A stretch of 14,104 nucleotides of DNA from CBEULR01 sp965544035 (GTDB taxonomy: Bacteria; Bacillota; Desulfotomaculia; Desulfotomaculales; Desulforudaceae), in contig CBEULR010000026.1 of the NCBI GenBank assembly GCA_965544035.1, positions 1 to 14,104 on the forward strand, read 5' to 3'. Made by a program: the position numbers and the translations under genes. Below are positions 1 to 6,908 of this stretch, one piece after another. Within the stretch, counting starts at the first letter, position 1. The number at the start of each line of letters is the position of its first letter. The notes under the pieces were generated by a model that did not search any database, had not been told where the DNA came from, and saw only the letters and a program-made list of their open reading frames with translations.

Positions 1-221
1 TGTTACGCATAACCCAAAAGCGCTAAGTTTTTGGGAGCGAATCAGTAGTGAGTAGCGAGTATTCAGTGAAGCGGAAGGGGAATTTAAATATCCCTTTTCC
101 CTACTACACTGAAAATATCATAATACTCGCCATAACCCCATTATCGTTTCTCTGACGGTGTCACCCGTGGGGGTGATACAGGAATCCGACTACTGGATAC
201 TGACTACTGACTGCTATTTTT
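1..221. repeat. Intergenic inverted-repeat region downstream of argC
   Basis: No gene is visible. The stretch is built of inverted repeats. A 20-base arm at 48-67 matches the reverse complement of 192-211 at 16 of 20 positions, both made of AGTAG/CAGTA-like words. Inside it, 55-68 can pair with 107-113 plus 124-130 (a 14-bp stem with a 10-base bulge at 114-123), enclosing a smaller hairpin (73-81 with 91-100) around the palindrome ATTTAAAT. A further hairpin lies at 158-166/171-179 (9 bp, one G-T pair, four-base loop), and another at 13-19/29-35. The outer arm ends about 10 bases from the argC stop. None has a convincing T-run, so an argC terminator is unproven. It resembles a short intergenic repeat element (MITE-like); this is inferred from structure only. 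Confidence 0.5.
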
Positions 222-1262
222 CTACGGATACAGCCCCGGGAACCTCAGCCCCGTAGTCTCCTCAAGCCCGAACAAGAGATTCATATTCTGCACGGCCTGT
301 CCGGAAGCGCCCTTCACCAGATTATCAATGGCCGATACGATCACGGCACGCTTGGTTCGGGAATCCGAGACCACGCCGATATCACACATGTTTGAACCGG
401 CAACGGCCTTGGTCTGGGGAAGCACTCCGGGCGGCAGCACCCGCACAAAGGGTTCATTACAGTAATAGTCATTATATACGCTGTAAAGCTCCTCCCGATC
501 CAGGAACCGGCTCATCTTCACGTAGACCGTAGCCAGAATGCCCCTGGTCATCGGGACCAGGTGCGGCGTAAAACTGATCAGCAGGTCCTCCCCCGCGAGA
601 AGACCCAACTCCTGTTCAATCTCCGGGGTATGCCGGTGGGCGGCCACGTTGTATGCCTGGAAGTTCTCGTTGGCTTCGGAAAAATGCGCCTTCAGCGAAA
701 ACTTGCGACCGGCACCTGATATCCCGGACTTGGCATCAACGATGATGCTGTCCGTATAGGCCAGGTTATACCGCAGCAGCGGGGCCAGGGCCAGAATGGA
801 AGCCGTCGGGTAGCAGCCCGGGTTGGCCACCAAACGGGATTCCCGGATGCGCTCCCGATAGAGCTCAGGAAGCCCGTAAACGGCTTCATCCAACAGTTCG
901 GGTGCGGTGTGGTTTACCCCGTACCATCGCTCGTAGAGCTTTTGGCTCCTCAAACGAAAATCCGCGCCCAGATCGATCAGCTTCTTGCCCTGTTTCACAA
1001 TTTCCCGCGCCACATCCATCGAATGCCCATGCGGCAGGGCTGTGAACACGACATCCGACCGGCTGACCAACTGATCCAGATCCAACTCCTCACAGTCCAG
1101 ATCCACATAATCCTTCAAGTGGGGGTAGACCCGCCAGTAAGGCTCCCCGCTGTATGTACGGGAAGTCAGGCCGACCAGTTCGGCCTGCGGATGCTGCCCG
1201 AGCAGGCGTACCAGTTCGGCACCGGTATACCCGGTGGAACCTACGATGCCAACCTTAATCAA
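222..1262 (-). CDS. argC: N-acetyl-gamma-glutamyl-phosphate reductase
   Basis: Third step of arginine (ornithine) biosynthesis: NADPH-dependent reduction of N-acetylglutamyl-5-phosphate to the semialdehyde, in the cytoplasm. The N-terminal nucleotide-binding fold is shown by GSTGYTGAEL (residues 8-17). The catalytic cysteine is in NPGCYPTA (Cys150), and the family segments SGISGAGR and AHRHTPEIEQ follow. Length is 346 residues, typical of the family. The reading frame stays open 43 codons further upstream, but that extension has no family similarity. TTG at 1262 is chosen because the protein then begins with the usual (M)IKVGIVG, and a G-rich ribosome site (GGGGGG) lies 8 bases ahead. It is the last gene of a minus-strand run behind amrS and the small zinc protein, but a 206-base gap separates it from them. 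No other arg gene is in the window; downstream arginine genes could lie beyond the left edge. Identification is firm; the TTG start is likely. Confidence 0.95.
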   Translation of the reverse strand: MIKVGIVGSTGYTGAELVRLLGQHPQAELVGLTSRTYSGEPYWRVYPHLKDYVDLDCEELDLDQLVSRSDVVFTALPHGHSMDVAREIVKQGKKLIDLGADFRLRSQKLYERWYGVNHTAPELLDEAVYGLPELYRERIRESRLVANPGCYPTASILALAPLLRYNLAYTDSIIVDAKSGISGAGRKFSLKAHFSEANENFQAYNVAAHRHTPEIEQELGLLAGEDLLISFTPHLVPMTRGILATVYVKMSRFLDREELYSVYNDYYCNEPFVRVLPPGVLPQTKAVAGSNMCDIGVVSDSRTKRAVIVSAIDNLVKGASGQAVQNMNLLFGLEETTGLRFPGLYP

Positions 1263-1314
1263 AGATCCATCCCCCCAAAACACAAAAAATCCGAGCACAG
1301 CGCAAACGGGAAAT

Positions 1315-1331
1315 GGGGGATGTAATCCCCC
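1315..1331. promoter_or_regulatory. Perfect hairpin in the argC leader region
   Basis: GGGGGAT-gta-ATCCCCC is a perfect 7-bp inverted repeat with a three-base loop, 53 bases upstream of the argC start. On the minus strand it is preceded by a purine-rich tract (GAAAGAAGAAACA). The loop is very tight and there is no T-run on the minus strand, so it is not an obvious terminator for the preceding gene. It could be a DNA operator, an mRNA-stabilising hairpin or chance. I see no ArgR-type box in the 206-base gap 1263-1468, and no convincing promoter. Confidence 0.35.
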
Positions 1332-1468
1332 TGTTTCTTCTTTCTTCGTGATTGTTTGTCGTTTTCCTGCTATTAACGTTAACCCCTGCACATCTTTGCG
1401 CTTCCCGGAGTCAACTCTGCCGTATCAGTGTTCCTGCACCCACGCCGGACGGGCGCTCATCCAGGCGC

Positions 1469-1579
1469 CTACTCCTTCTTGACAAACGACTCCTTAGTCG
1501 CGCCGCATTTGGGACACTTCTGCGGCCGGCACCTTCCTTCTTTCTCTTCGCCGCAGTTCGAGCACTTCCACACCGCCAC
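1469..1579 (-). CDS. RCKP-type rubredoxin-like small zinc/iron protein
   Basis: A 36-residue protein too short for ordinary gene callers. It contains the knuckles CSNCG (Cys6, Cys9) and CPKCG (Cys22, Cys25), plus Cys17 in the RCRP segment between them. This matches the small RCKP-type rubredoxin-like family, in which paired CxxC knuckles bind one metal, iron or zinc; the exact metal is not decidable from sequence. The start is GTG at 1579, 8 bases after a strong GGGAGG ribosome site. An in-frame GTG at 1588 overlaps that site and is unlikely. It lies 28 bases downstream of amrS on the same strand, so it is probably cotranscribed with it. By inference it could pass electrons to a redox partner such as the [4Fe-4S] radical SAM enzyme, or simply be a structural zinc ribbon. 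The many Lys/Glu residues and lack of a signal peptide indicate a cytoplasmic protein. Confidence 0.85.
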   Translation of the reverse strand: MAVWKCSNCGEEKEGRCRPQKCPKCGATKESFVKKE

Positions 1580-1607
1580 GATTGTCACCTCCCAAAGCCC
1601 ATGTTTG

Positions 1608-2621
1608 TTACTGGCTGTTGACGCGGGCCCGGCCGATGATGTTCAGCTTAAACCCGCAGTATATGCAGCGGCTTTCGTCGTCGATTTTCAAACTGTACAC
1701 GCTAAAGCCCGTTCTGTCAATCACCTTCTTCCCGCACCGCGGGCAGAAGGTGTCCCCCGTCTCGTCGTCCCATATGTTGCCCAGGTACACATAGGACAGC
1801 TTTTTCAGGGCGATCTCGTACGCCCGGCGCATGGTCTCCACGGGTGTAGGCGGCCTGTCCATCTTATACCGCGGTGAGTAGCGGGAAATGTGCAGGGGAA
1901 TGGAAGGGTTGATCGAAGCAATCCAGTCCCGCAATCGGGTGATCTCTTCCGGTTCATCATTTAATCCGGTGACCAGAAGGGTGGTCAGCTCCACATGGCA
2001 CTCCCGCGCCGCCGTCTCGACGGTGCGCAGTACGGGGTCCAGCCGGCCCGAACACACCGACCGGTAAAAGTGCTCGGTGAAGGACTTCACGTCGATGTTC
2101 ACCGCGTCGATGTAAGGGAGAATGGCCTCGAACGGTTCCCGCTCGATAAAGCCGTTGGTCACCAGCACGTTTTTCAAACCTTCTTTGCGGGCCTCCACGG
2201 CCGTGTCGTAGACAAACTCATACCATACCGAAGGCTCCGAGTAGGTGTAAGCGATCCCGATGCAGTACCGCTCACGCTGCGCAAGCGCCAGATCGACCAC
2301 CTGACGCGCCGTCGCCGTTACCGTCGAGGGGTCGCCGTGGGCGATCTCCCAGTTTTGACAGAACTGACAGTGCAGGTTGCAGCCGTAGGTGCCGATGGAC
2401 AGGATCTCGTGCCCGGGATAAAAATGGTACAGCGGCTTCTTCTCGATCGGGTCCATCCCGAAGGAGGTGATCTGTCCGTAGTTTGTGCTGTAAAGCTCCC
2501 CGTCAACGTTCTTGCGCACCCGGCAGATGCCCGTTTTTTCGCTGCGGATAACGCACCGGTTCGGACAGAGCAGACAGCGCACCTTTCCATCTTTGGTTTC
2601 GTAATAACGTGCTTTCTGCAT
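1608..2621 (-). CDS. amrS: AmmeMemoRadiSam system radical SAM enzyme
   Basis: Radical SAM protein of the AmmeMemoRadiSam set, related to pyruvate-formate-lyase activating enzymes. The radical SAM motif CxxxCxxC is CNLHCQFC (Cys81, Cys85, Cys88), which binds a [4Fe-4S] cluster that cleaves S-adenosylmethionine. An N-terminal cysteine cluster (Cys16, 19, 23, 33 in CLLCPNRC...GIC) and a C-terminal CPRC...CIYC zinc-ribbon-like pair (Cys293, 296, 319, 322) flank the barrel. Such extra cysteines are usual in this family. Length is 337 residues. ATG at 2621 follows GAGGG at a 9-base distance. Its partner, the fused amrB-amrA gene, lies just upstream on the same strand across a repeat-bearing gap; the small metalloprotein gene follows. 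The substrate of the family is not established to my knowledge, so I give no reaction. Family assignment is strong. Confidence 0.93.
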   Translation of the reverse strand: MQKARYYETKDGKVRCLLCPNRCVIRSEKTGICRVRKNVDGELYSTNYGQITSFGMDPIEKKPLYHFYPGHEILSIGTYGCNLHCQFCQNWEIAHGDPSTVTATARQVVDLALAQRERYCIGIAYTYSEPSVWYEFVYDTAVEARKEGLKNVLVTNGFIEREPFEAILPYIDAVNIDVKSFTEHFYRSVCSGRLDPVLRTVETAARECHVELTTLLVTGLNDEPEEITRLRDWIASINPSIPLHISRYSPRYKMDRPPTPVETMRRAYEIALKKLSYVYLGNIWDDETGDTFCPRCGKKVIDRTGFSVYSLKIDDESRCIYCGFKLNIIGRARVNSQ

Positions 2622-2692
2622 ATCGATAATCCCTCGTTCAAGTATTCAGCACAACAGAAGCCGGGGTTACCACCCAACCGTTATACCGCGTT

Positions 2693-2785
2693 CCTGAGAA
2701 GCGACGTTCTCAGGTCTGTCCCTCTGAAGCCCTTGCGGCCGTAAGGATACAGCCGAAATGTAAAGAATTTAAGTGCCTGACCCCT
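2693..2785. repeat. REP/RAYT-like palindromic repeat block between amrBA and amrS
   Basis: The gap 2622-2783 contains several repeat-like units. A perfect 8-bp hairpin CCTGAGAA-gcgacg-TTCTCAGG lies at 2693-2714. A nearly perfect 16-base palindrome CCTTGCGGCCGTAAGG lies at 2731-2746 (one mismatched pair). The segment AAGTGCCTGACCCCT at 2771-2785 overlaps the amrBA stop codon. From memory, the phrase GTGCCTGACCCC (GGGGTCAGGCAC on the other strand) is typical of the ends of repeats associated with REP-associated tyrosine transposases in many bacteria; that link is recall, not computed. No transposase gene is present in the window. The element probably inserted between two cotranscribed genes and may affect mRNA stability or termination. 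Confidence 0.5.
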
Positions 2786-4199
2786 ACCTATACCTGGTCA
2801 CCGTAAAGCGCTCCAGCTTGATCTCTTCTCTCGGCCCGATTCCGGCCTTTTGCCGCGCGATGGCCACCTGCTCCTCGGCCGTGTCTATCCCTTCCAGATC
2901 GGGCAGGAGCACCCCCACCCGTCTCCCGCGGGACACAATCACCCCGTACTTCTTGGGATCAAGCTGATCGAGCCCGTCGACCGGTTCGGGTTCGCCGAGG
3001 ACATCCACCGAGTATTCCAACTCATCCAGCTCCTCCGGGCGAACCGGAGCAAAGCGCGGATCCCGGGTGCCGGCCGAAACGGCGTTCTGCAGCACCTCTT
3101 CGACCACCGAATCCCTGGTCGGTATAATGGTGCCGATGCATCCGCGCAGCATGCCGTCCTTCTTGATCGAAACGAACACACCGCCCGGTTTGCGGAATTC
3201 GGGCGGCACCTCACCCACATCCGGTTTCTCACGCACGCCCCGCACATAGTTCTCCAGGCGCCGGCGGGCAAGTCTAACCAGAAAGCTCTCCCGCTCCCGC
3301 CGCGCTTCCTCGGCCTCCCGGTGGCGCCTCCGCAGTCCTTCCTGCAGCTGGGCATTCTCATCCTTGGCCTTCGGGCGAAGCTCGGCCACCATGTAACCGA
3401 CACCGAACGGTGCCTCGTAGGAAAGCACATCGCCCTCCCAGGTGTAGCCGTCAAGAGCACCCAGCAGCATAATGATCGCACGCAGGCCGCACTCGCCCGC
3501 TTCCGCGGTCAACCTCTCATCGATGTCGATCACCCCGCGGGTGTCGGCCTTCCTAATCAGTTCCACCAGGTGCTTGTCAAACTCGGCCCCGCGGGGACTG
3601 TATCCGGCCGGGGCGTCGCGCGTCACCCGGTGTGAAAGATCACCGCTGGCGATCAGCGCCACCTTGCGGTCCAGTTCATCAGCCGCCTGTCGTACAATCC
3701 GGCCGAAGCTGTACAACTTCGCGCGGGGCAGCAGGCTCATCCCGACGGCAACAATCCGGCCTTCGAAACCGCCCTTCTGCAGCCAATACAACGGCGCGGT
3801 CACACCGTGATCCAACCGCAGCAGGTCGTAGTGATCATATTGCCGGGCCGCCCGTTCGTCCAGATTGGCAGCCAGAAGATCATAGGAACGGCTCAGCATA
3901 GCGATGGTCGCCGCCAGTTCCTGGTCGGTCTCCAGGTCGAAGCTCACCTCGGGGGCGCGGAACTGCCCCAGGTCGCCCTTCACCCGCGGCGCCACAATAA
4001 GCCCGACGGCGTCCCGGAAGACGGGGCCGTGCGGGGAAATAATCACCATCGTCTCGGCCCCGGCGGCCCGGATCCTCCTCCCCAATTCCAGCAGCGCATC
4101 CTGGGTGGCCTTCACTTTTTCAGCCTCGGACCCGCCCACTTCGGGCACCATTATCGGGGGATGCGGGACGATTCCGTAAAAAACAATACCCATTCGCAT
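2784..4199 (-). CDS. amrB-amrA: AmmeMemoRadiSam system protein B/A fusion (Memo-like + AMMECR1)
   Basis: A 471-residue fusion. Residues about 4-280 form a Memo/AmrB domain of the class III extradiol-dioxygenase fold, with candidate metal-ligand histidines in PHPP (His13), SPHG (His57), LDHG (His131) and GDLSH (His190). Residues about 300-471 form an AMMECR1 (AmrA) domain with the hallmark LRGCIGT (351-357) and RDPRF (379-383). A charged Arg/Glu-rich stretch (about 280-305) links them. This fusion is a known arrangement in Firmicutes. Cytoplasmic; molecular function is not established, but it co-occurs with the radical SAM enzyme amrS, which follows here. The start is ambiguous among GTG 4202, ATG 4199 and ATG 4193. 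ATG 4199 is 6 bases after GGAAGG and is preferred. On the minus strand an extended -10-like GGTAAAAT lies about 35 bases upstream without a good -35. The stop codon is overlapped by a repeat-like sequence. Confidence 0.94.
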   Translation of the reverse strand: MRMGIVFYGIVPHPPIMVPEVGGSEAEKVKATQDALLELGRRIRAAGAETMVIISPHGPVFRDAVGLIVAPRVKGDLGQFRAPEVSFDLETDQELAATIAMLSRSYDLLAANLDERAARQYDHYDLLRLDHGVTAPLYWLQKGGFEGRIVAVGMSLLPRAKLYSFGRIVRQAADELDRKVALIASGDLSHRVTRDAPAGYSPRGAEFDKHLVELIRKADTRGVIDIDERLTAEAGECGLRAIIMLLGALDGYTWEGDVLSYEAPFGVGYMVAELRPKAKDENAQLQEGLRRRHREAEEARRERESFLVRLARRRLENYVRGVREKPDVGEVPPEFRKPGGVFVSIKKDGMLRGCIGTIIPTRDSVVEEVLQNAVSAGTRDPRFAPVRPEELDELEYSVDVLGEPEPVDGLDQLDPKKYGVIVSRGRRVGVLLPDLEGIDTAEEQVAIARQKAGIGPREEIKLERFTVTRYR

Positions 4200-4260
4200 C
4201 ACATTCCTTCCACACGGGAATCACTGCTATTTTACCCTAGATAAGAGATCATTACCAGGA

Positions 4261-4290
4261 AAGACAAAGGCATCCGCTTTCTGTTACGAT
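4261..4290 (+). promoter_or_regulatory. Possible promoter for the first surface-repeat gene
   Basis: AAGACA (4261-4266) and TACGAT (4285-4290) are separated by 18 bases and could be a weak sigma-A promoter about 100 bases ahead of the GTG start at 4390. A bulged hairpin (CAGGAAAG at 4256-4263 with CTTTCTG at 4277-4283) overlaps it. The divergent 187-base space 4203-4389 must serve both amrBA and this gene. Match quality is low. Confidence 0.22.
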
Positions 4291-4389
4291 AAAAAATATG
4301 GGCGAAATCTGGGCCAAATCGACACCGTGAACGTCCACAATCCAAAAAGGGTGAGCCGTGGCTTGAAATGTCTTGGGGAGGGAATTGTT

Positions 4390-6747
4390 GTGAGTTGCAT
4401 TCACCGTCAACATCAGTGTTCTCTGCGGCCGGCACTCGCCTTCGTTTTCATTCTGGCGCTGTTCCTGTTTGCGCCGCCCTCCACTGCCGCCGCCGGAGAT
4501 TCGCTTGTGGTGAACAGTATTGCTGTGAATAAAGAAACAGTGTCTCCGGGCGATGAGGTGCTGATCACTGTTGACTGGATCAATCCTGGCAGCGATGTTG
4601 AGGCCCAGGTTCGGTGTGAAGGACAATCCAAAACACTCATCAGGAACATCTTCCTGACCGCCGGAGCCGGGAGGGCAGACGTTGACTTTGACATCGACTG
4701 GTCGGTTCCCCCGGGGGAGTACTCGGTAAAGGTGCGGGTTGTCTCCGCTGATTATGAGTCCAGTGACGGGGTTTTCACCGTAGAAAAGGCCGCCCGGGCG
4801 ACCATCACCTCTCCGACCGCATCCCTCAAGGCAACGAAAAGCCCCGGGGACACGCTTACAGTCGGATACAGCTACGATGCCAACCACGACACCGGGGTTT
4901 ATGTGCGTCTATCTGAATCCAAAATAAACGGGGCGGTTGTGGCTTCCAACACAGTAACACTCCGCCAAGGTTCCCGCTCGGATTACACCCAGTTGAAAAT
5001 CCTGTCCACGGCCGCATACGGGAACTATGATCTGACCGTAGTCGCCGCAGACAACGATCAGTTGTTGGCCAACCAGAAGCAAGCCGTAATACTGGAACCC
5101 AAGCTGGAGGCCGTTATTAAGTCCCCATCCCGAACCAGTCCCGCTTCCGTACTTCCGGGGGACAGGATTACCGTAACCTATACCTATGAGGTGTTCGAGA
5201 CCACGACGGCCGACATTCGCCTCCTGAAGAGCGGCGGAAGCCCGGTGGCGTCGGCAACGGTAACGCTCTCCAAAGGGGAAGGATCCGGGAGTGCGACCCT
5301 CACCATACCGGAAAAGACGGCGCTGGGCAAGTATGATCTGGAGATCAGAGCCGGCAACCGTTCGCTGCATACGCAGAAGGAAGCAGTGGCCGTGGAACAC
5401 AGGATTACCGCCGACATCACCTCACCCACCAGGTCAAAGTCCGTGTCTGTAACCGGCGGGGAAAAAGTGACGATCGACTTTAAGTATACTGCGTCCGATA
5501 AAACCAGCGTCAATGTGAAACTGCAGAACGGTGATGTGCTGGTCGAGAGGACGGTGTCGCTGGAAAAGACAACCCGCTCCACATCCGGCTCGGTCACCCT
5601 GACCATCCCGAAGGATGCCGATCCGGGGAAGTATGATGTGGTGATTGAAAACCCGATCAGCGGGAAAACCCTCGACACCGAACAGAACGCCGTCTCGGTC
5701 GAACCGAAGATTACCGCTTCCATCACTTCGCCCACCAAGTCCAAGCCGTCAACCGTCCGGGCCGGCGACAGCCTGCGGGTGGAGTTCGAGTATACTTCGA
5801 ATGCAGACGCCGAAGTGGAGATTAAGGTTGTGGGCGCCGGCGATGCGGTGCTGGCCTCCAGAACGGCCTCCATTGACGAAACCTCCAGCAAGAAAAGCAA
5901 GACCGTCTCGGTGAACATCCCCTCCAGGACAGTCGTGGGCGTGTTTGATGTGACCATAAGCACCAAGCAAACCGACAATGTGTTGGCCACCCAGGAACAG
6001 GCGGTGAGCGTAGAGGATCCGGTCAAGCTGAACATTGAGTCGCCGACCACACTCGCACCGGCGGCGTTCAATGTCGGGGATCAGCTTCACGTTGAGCTCA
6101 GCTATACTGCGGAAGTGGACAGCAGCATACAGCTCAACTTGTTGAAACCGGATGGAAAAACCCTGGTGTCATCCACCATTTCCCTGCCCAAAACATCGCG
6201 TGCCAGAACCGAGACGGTCACCATAAACACGGCCGGGGCCACGCCGATGGGGAGCTATGACCTGCAGGTGGTCAACCGCAGCACCGGAAACGAGTTGGCA
6301 CTCGAAAAGCAAGCGGTACAGGCGGTAACTTACCCGCTGGGCGTTCAGGTGCGGCTGGTGATCGGTCAGGCCGGGCGCTGGGTGAATGGAACCTACCAGT
6401 CCGTAGATCTGGCTCCCCGGATCATCGAGAACCGGACGCTGCTGCCGATCAGGCACGTCGGTGAGCCTCTGGGCTGGCGGTTCACTTGGGATGGCGAAAC
6501 CAAACTGGCCACCGTCATCAAAGGAAAGACACATGTCCGGGTCCGGGTGAACGACGCCAACGCCCAGGTCAGCGGTGATAACGGATTGACCTGGCGCACG
6601 GAAAGAATCGACCCGGAAAACCCGTCCGTGCAGCCCGTTTTAATGTCGGGCCGCGTGCTCCTGCCGCTGCGCTTTGTGAGTGAAAAGCTGGACACCCAAG
6701 TAGACTGGAACGCAGCAACGCAAGCGGTGACGGTGACTCAGGGGTAG
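4390..6747 (+). CDS. Secreted Ig-like-repeat protein with copper amine oxidase N-like domain (copy 1)
   Basis: A 785-residue exported protein. The signal peptide has a basic start, a hydrophobic core near residues 14-29 and likely cleavage after STAAA at about 35. Then come six beta-sandwich repeats of about 100 residues, beginning near 36, 137, 241, 341, 443 and 547. Repeats 2-6 open with [AL]xIxSPT and close with QxAVxVE. The last 136 residues (650-785) form a copper-amine-oxidase-N-like domain, with ENRTLLPIRHVGEPLGW and SGRVLLPLRFVSE. In Firmicutes this domain is usually found in exported, non-enzymatic proteins, so no oxidase activity is implied. There is no SLH, LPXTG or cysteine-rich anchor. 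GTG at 4390 is chosen over the in-frame GTG at 4327, because GGGGAGGG lies 7-8 bases ahead and the next gene shows the same start context. Likely role (inferred): surface, matrix or spore-coat-associated binding protein. The paralogue follows 161 bases downstream. Confidence 0.88.
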   Translation: MSCIHRQHQCSLRPALAFVFILALFLFAPPSTAAAGDSLVVNSIAVNKETVSPGDEVLITVDWINPGSDVEAQVRCEGQSKTLIRNIFLTAGAGRADVDFDIDWSVPPGEYSVKVRVVSADYESSDGVFTVEKAARATITSPTASLKATKSPGDTLTVGYSYDANHDTGVYVRLSESKINGAVVASNTVTLRQGSRSDYTQLKILSTAAYGNYDLTVVAADNDQLLANQKQAVILEPKLEAVIKSPSRTSPASVLPGDRITVTYTYEVFETTTADIRLLKSGGSPVASATVTLSKGEGSGSATLTIPEKTALGKYDLEIRAGNRSLHTQKEAVAVEHRITADITSPTRSKSVSVTGGEKVTIDFKYTASDKTSVNVKLQNGDVLVERTVSLEKTTRSTSGSVTLTIPKDADPGKYDVVIENPISGKTLDTEQNAVSVEPKITASITSPTKSKPSTVRAGDSLRVEFEYTSNADAEVEIKVVGAGDAVLASRTASIDETSSKKSKTVSVNIPSRTVVGVFDVTISTKQTDNVLATQEQAVSVEDPVKLNIESPTTLAPAAFNVGDQLHVELSYTAEVDSSIQLNLLKPDGKTLVSSTISLPKTSRARTETVTINTAGATPMGSYDLQVVNRSTGNELALEKQAVQAVTYPLGVQVRLVIGQAGRWVNGTYQSVDLAPRIIENRTLLPIRHVGEPLGWRFTWDGETKLATVIKGKTHVRVRVNDANAQVSGDNGLTWRTERIDPENPSVQPVLMSGRVLLPLRFVSEKLDTQVDWNAATQAVTVTQG
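4798..6336 (+). repeat. Five tandem ~100-codon repeats in copy 1
   Basis: In-frame coding repeats at 4798-5109, 5110-5409, 5410-5715, 5716-6027 and 6028-6336 (104, 100, 102, 104 and 103 codons). Shared landmarks are SPT near the start, GD or GE with V.F.YT about 15 residues later, a TVSL-like strand, SVTLTIP, GKYDV and a closing AVSVE. A more divergent first unit (4495-4797) precedes them. Each copy has clearly diverged at the protein level, so this is an old array rather than a fresh expansion. Confidence 0.85.
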
Positions 6748-6908
6748 AACATCCCATAAAAGTGTTCCGAAAACACCTGAGAAAATTTGAATCGGTATCT
6801 GTCGAAAGAACAGGAAGGTTATTTTGAACCAATTCCCCCCCTCGGACGTCTAACAATCAAGAGTCAAATTTTAGGAGCCAATCATATTCATTGAAGGGGG
6901 GAATTGTC

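Noticed and set aside
1263..1391. 43-codon N-terminal extension of argC
   Set aside because: The frame is open, but the added residues do not resemble ArgC and would displace the usual start at the nucleotide-binding motif.
3807..4244. 145-codon plus-strand frame opposite amrBA
   Set aside because: A shadow of a well-identified gene; composition follows the antisense of conserved motifs. The same holds for the other long antisense frames over argC, amrS, the surface genes and rpsI/rplM (13048-14094).
4256..4330. Possible c-di-GMP-type riboswitch ahead of the first surface gene
   Set aside because: AAAGGCA and a hairpin recall the motif, but the second conserved half (GGACGCAAAGCC-like) and the tetraloop/receptor arrangement are missing.
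6337..6744. Copper amine oxidase enzyme activity of the surface proteins
   Set aside because: Only the non-catalytic N-terminal-type domain is present; the catalytic domain with the topaquinone tyrosine is absent.
6762..6776. Hairpin GTGTT/AACAC after the first surface gene as a terminator
   Set aside because: Only five base pairs and no T-run on the plus strand; too weak to claim.
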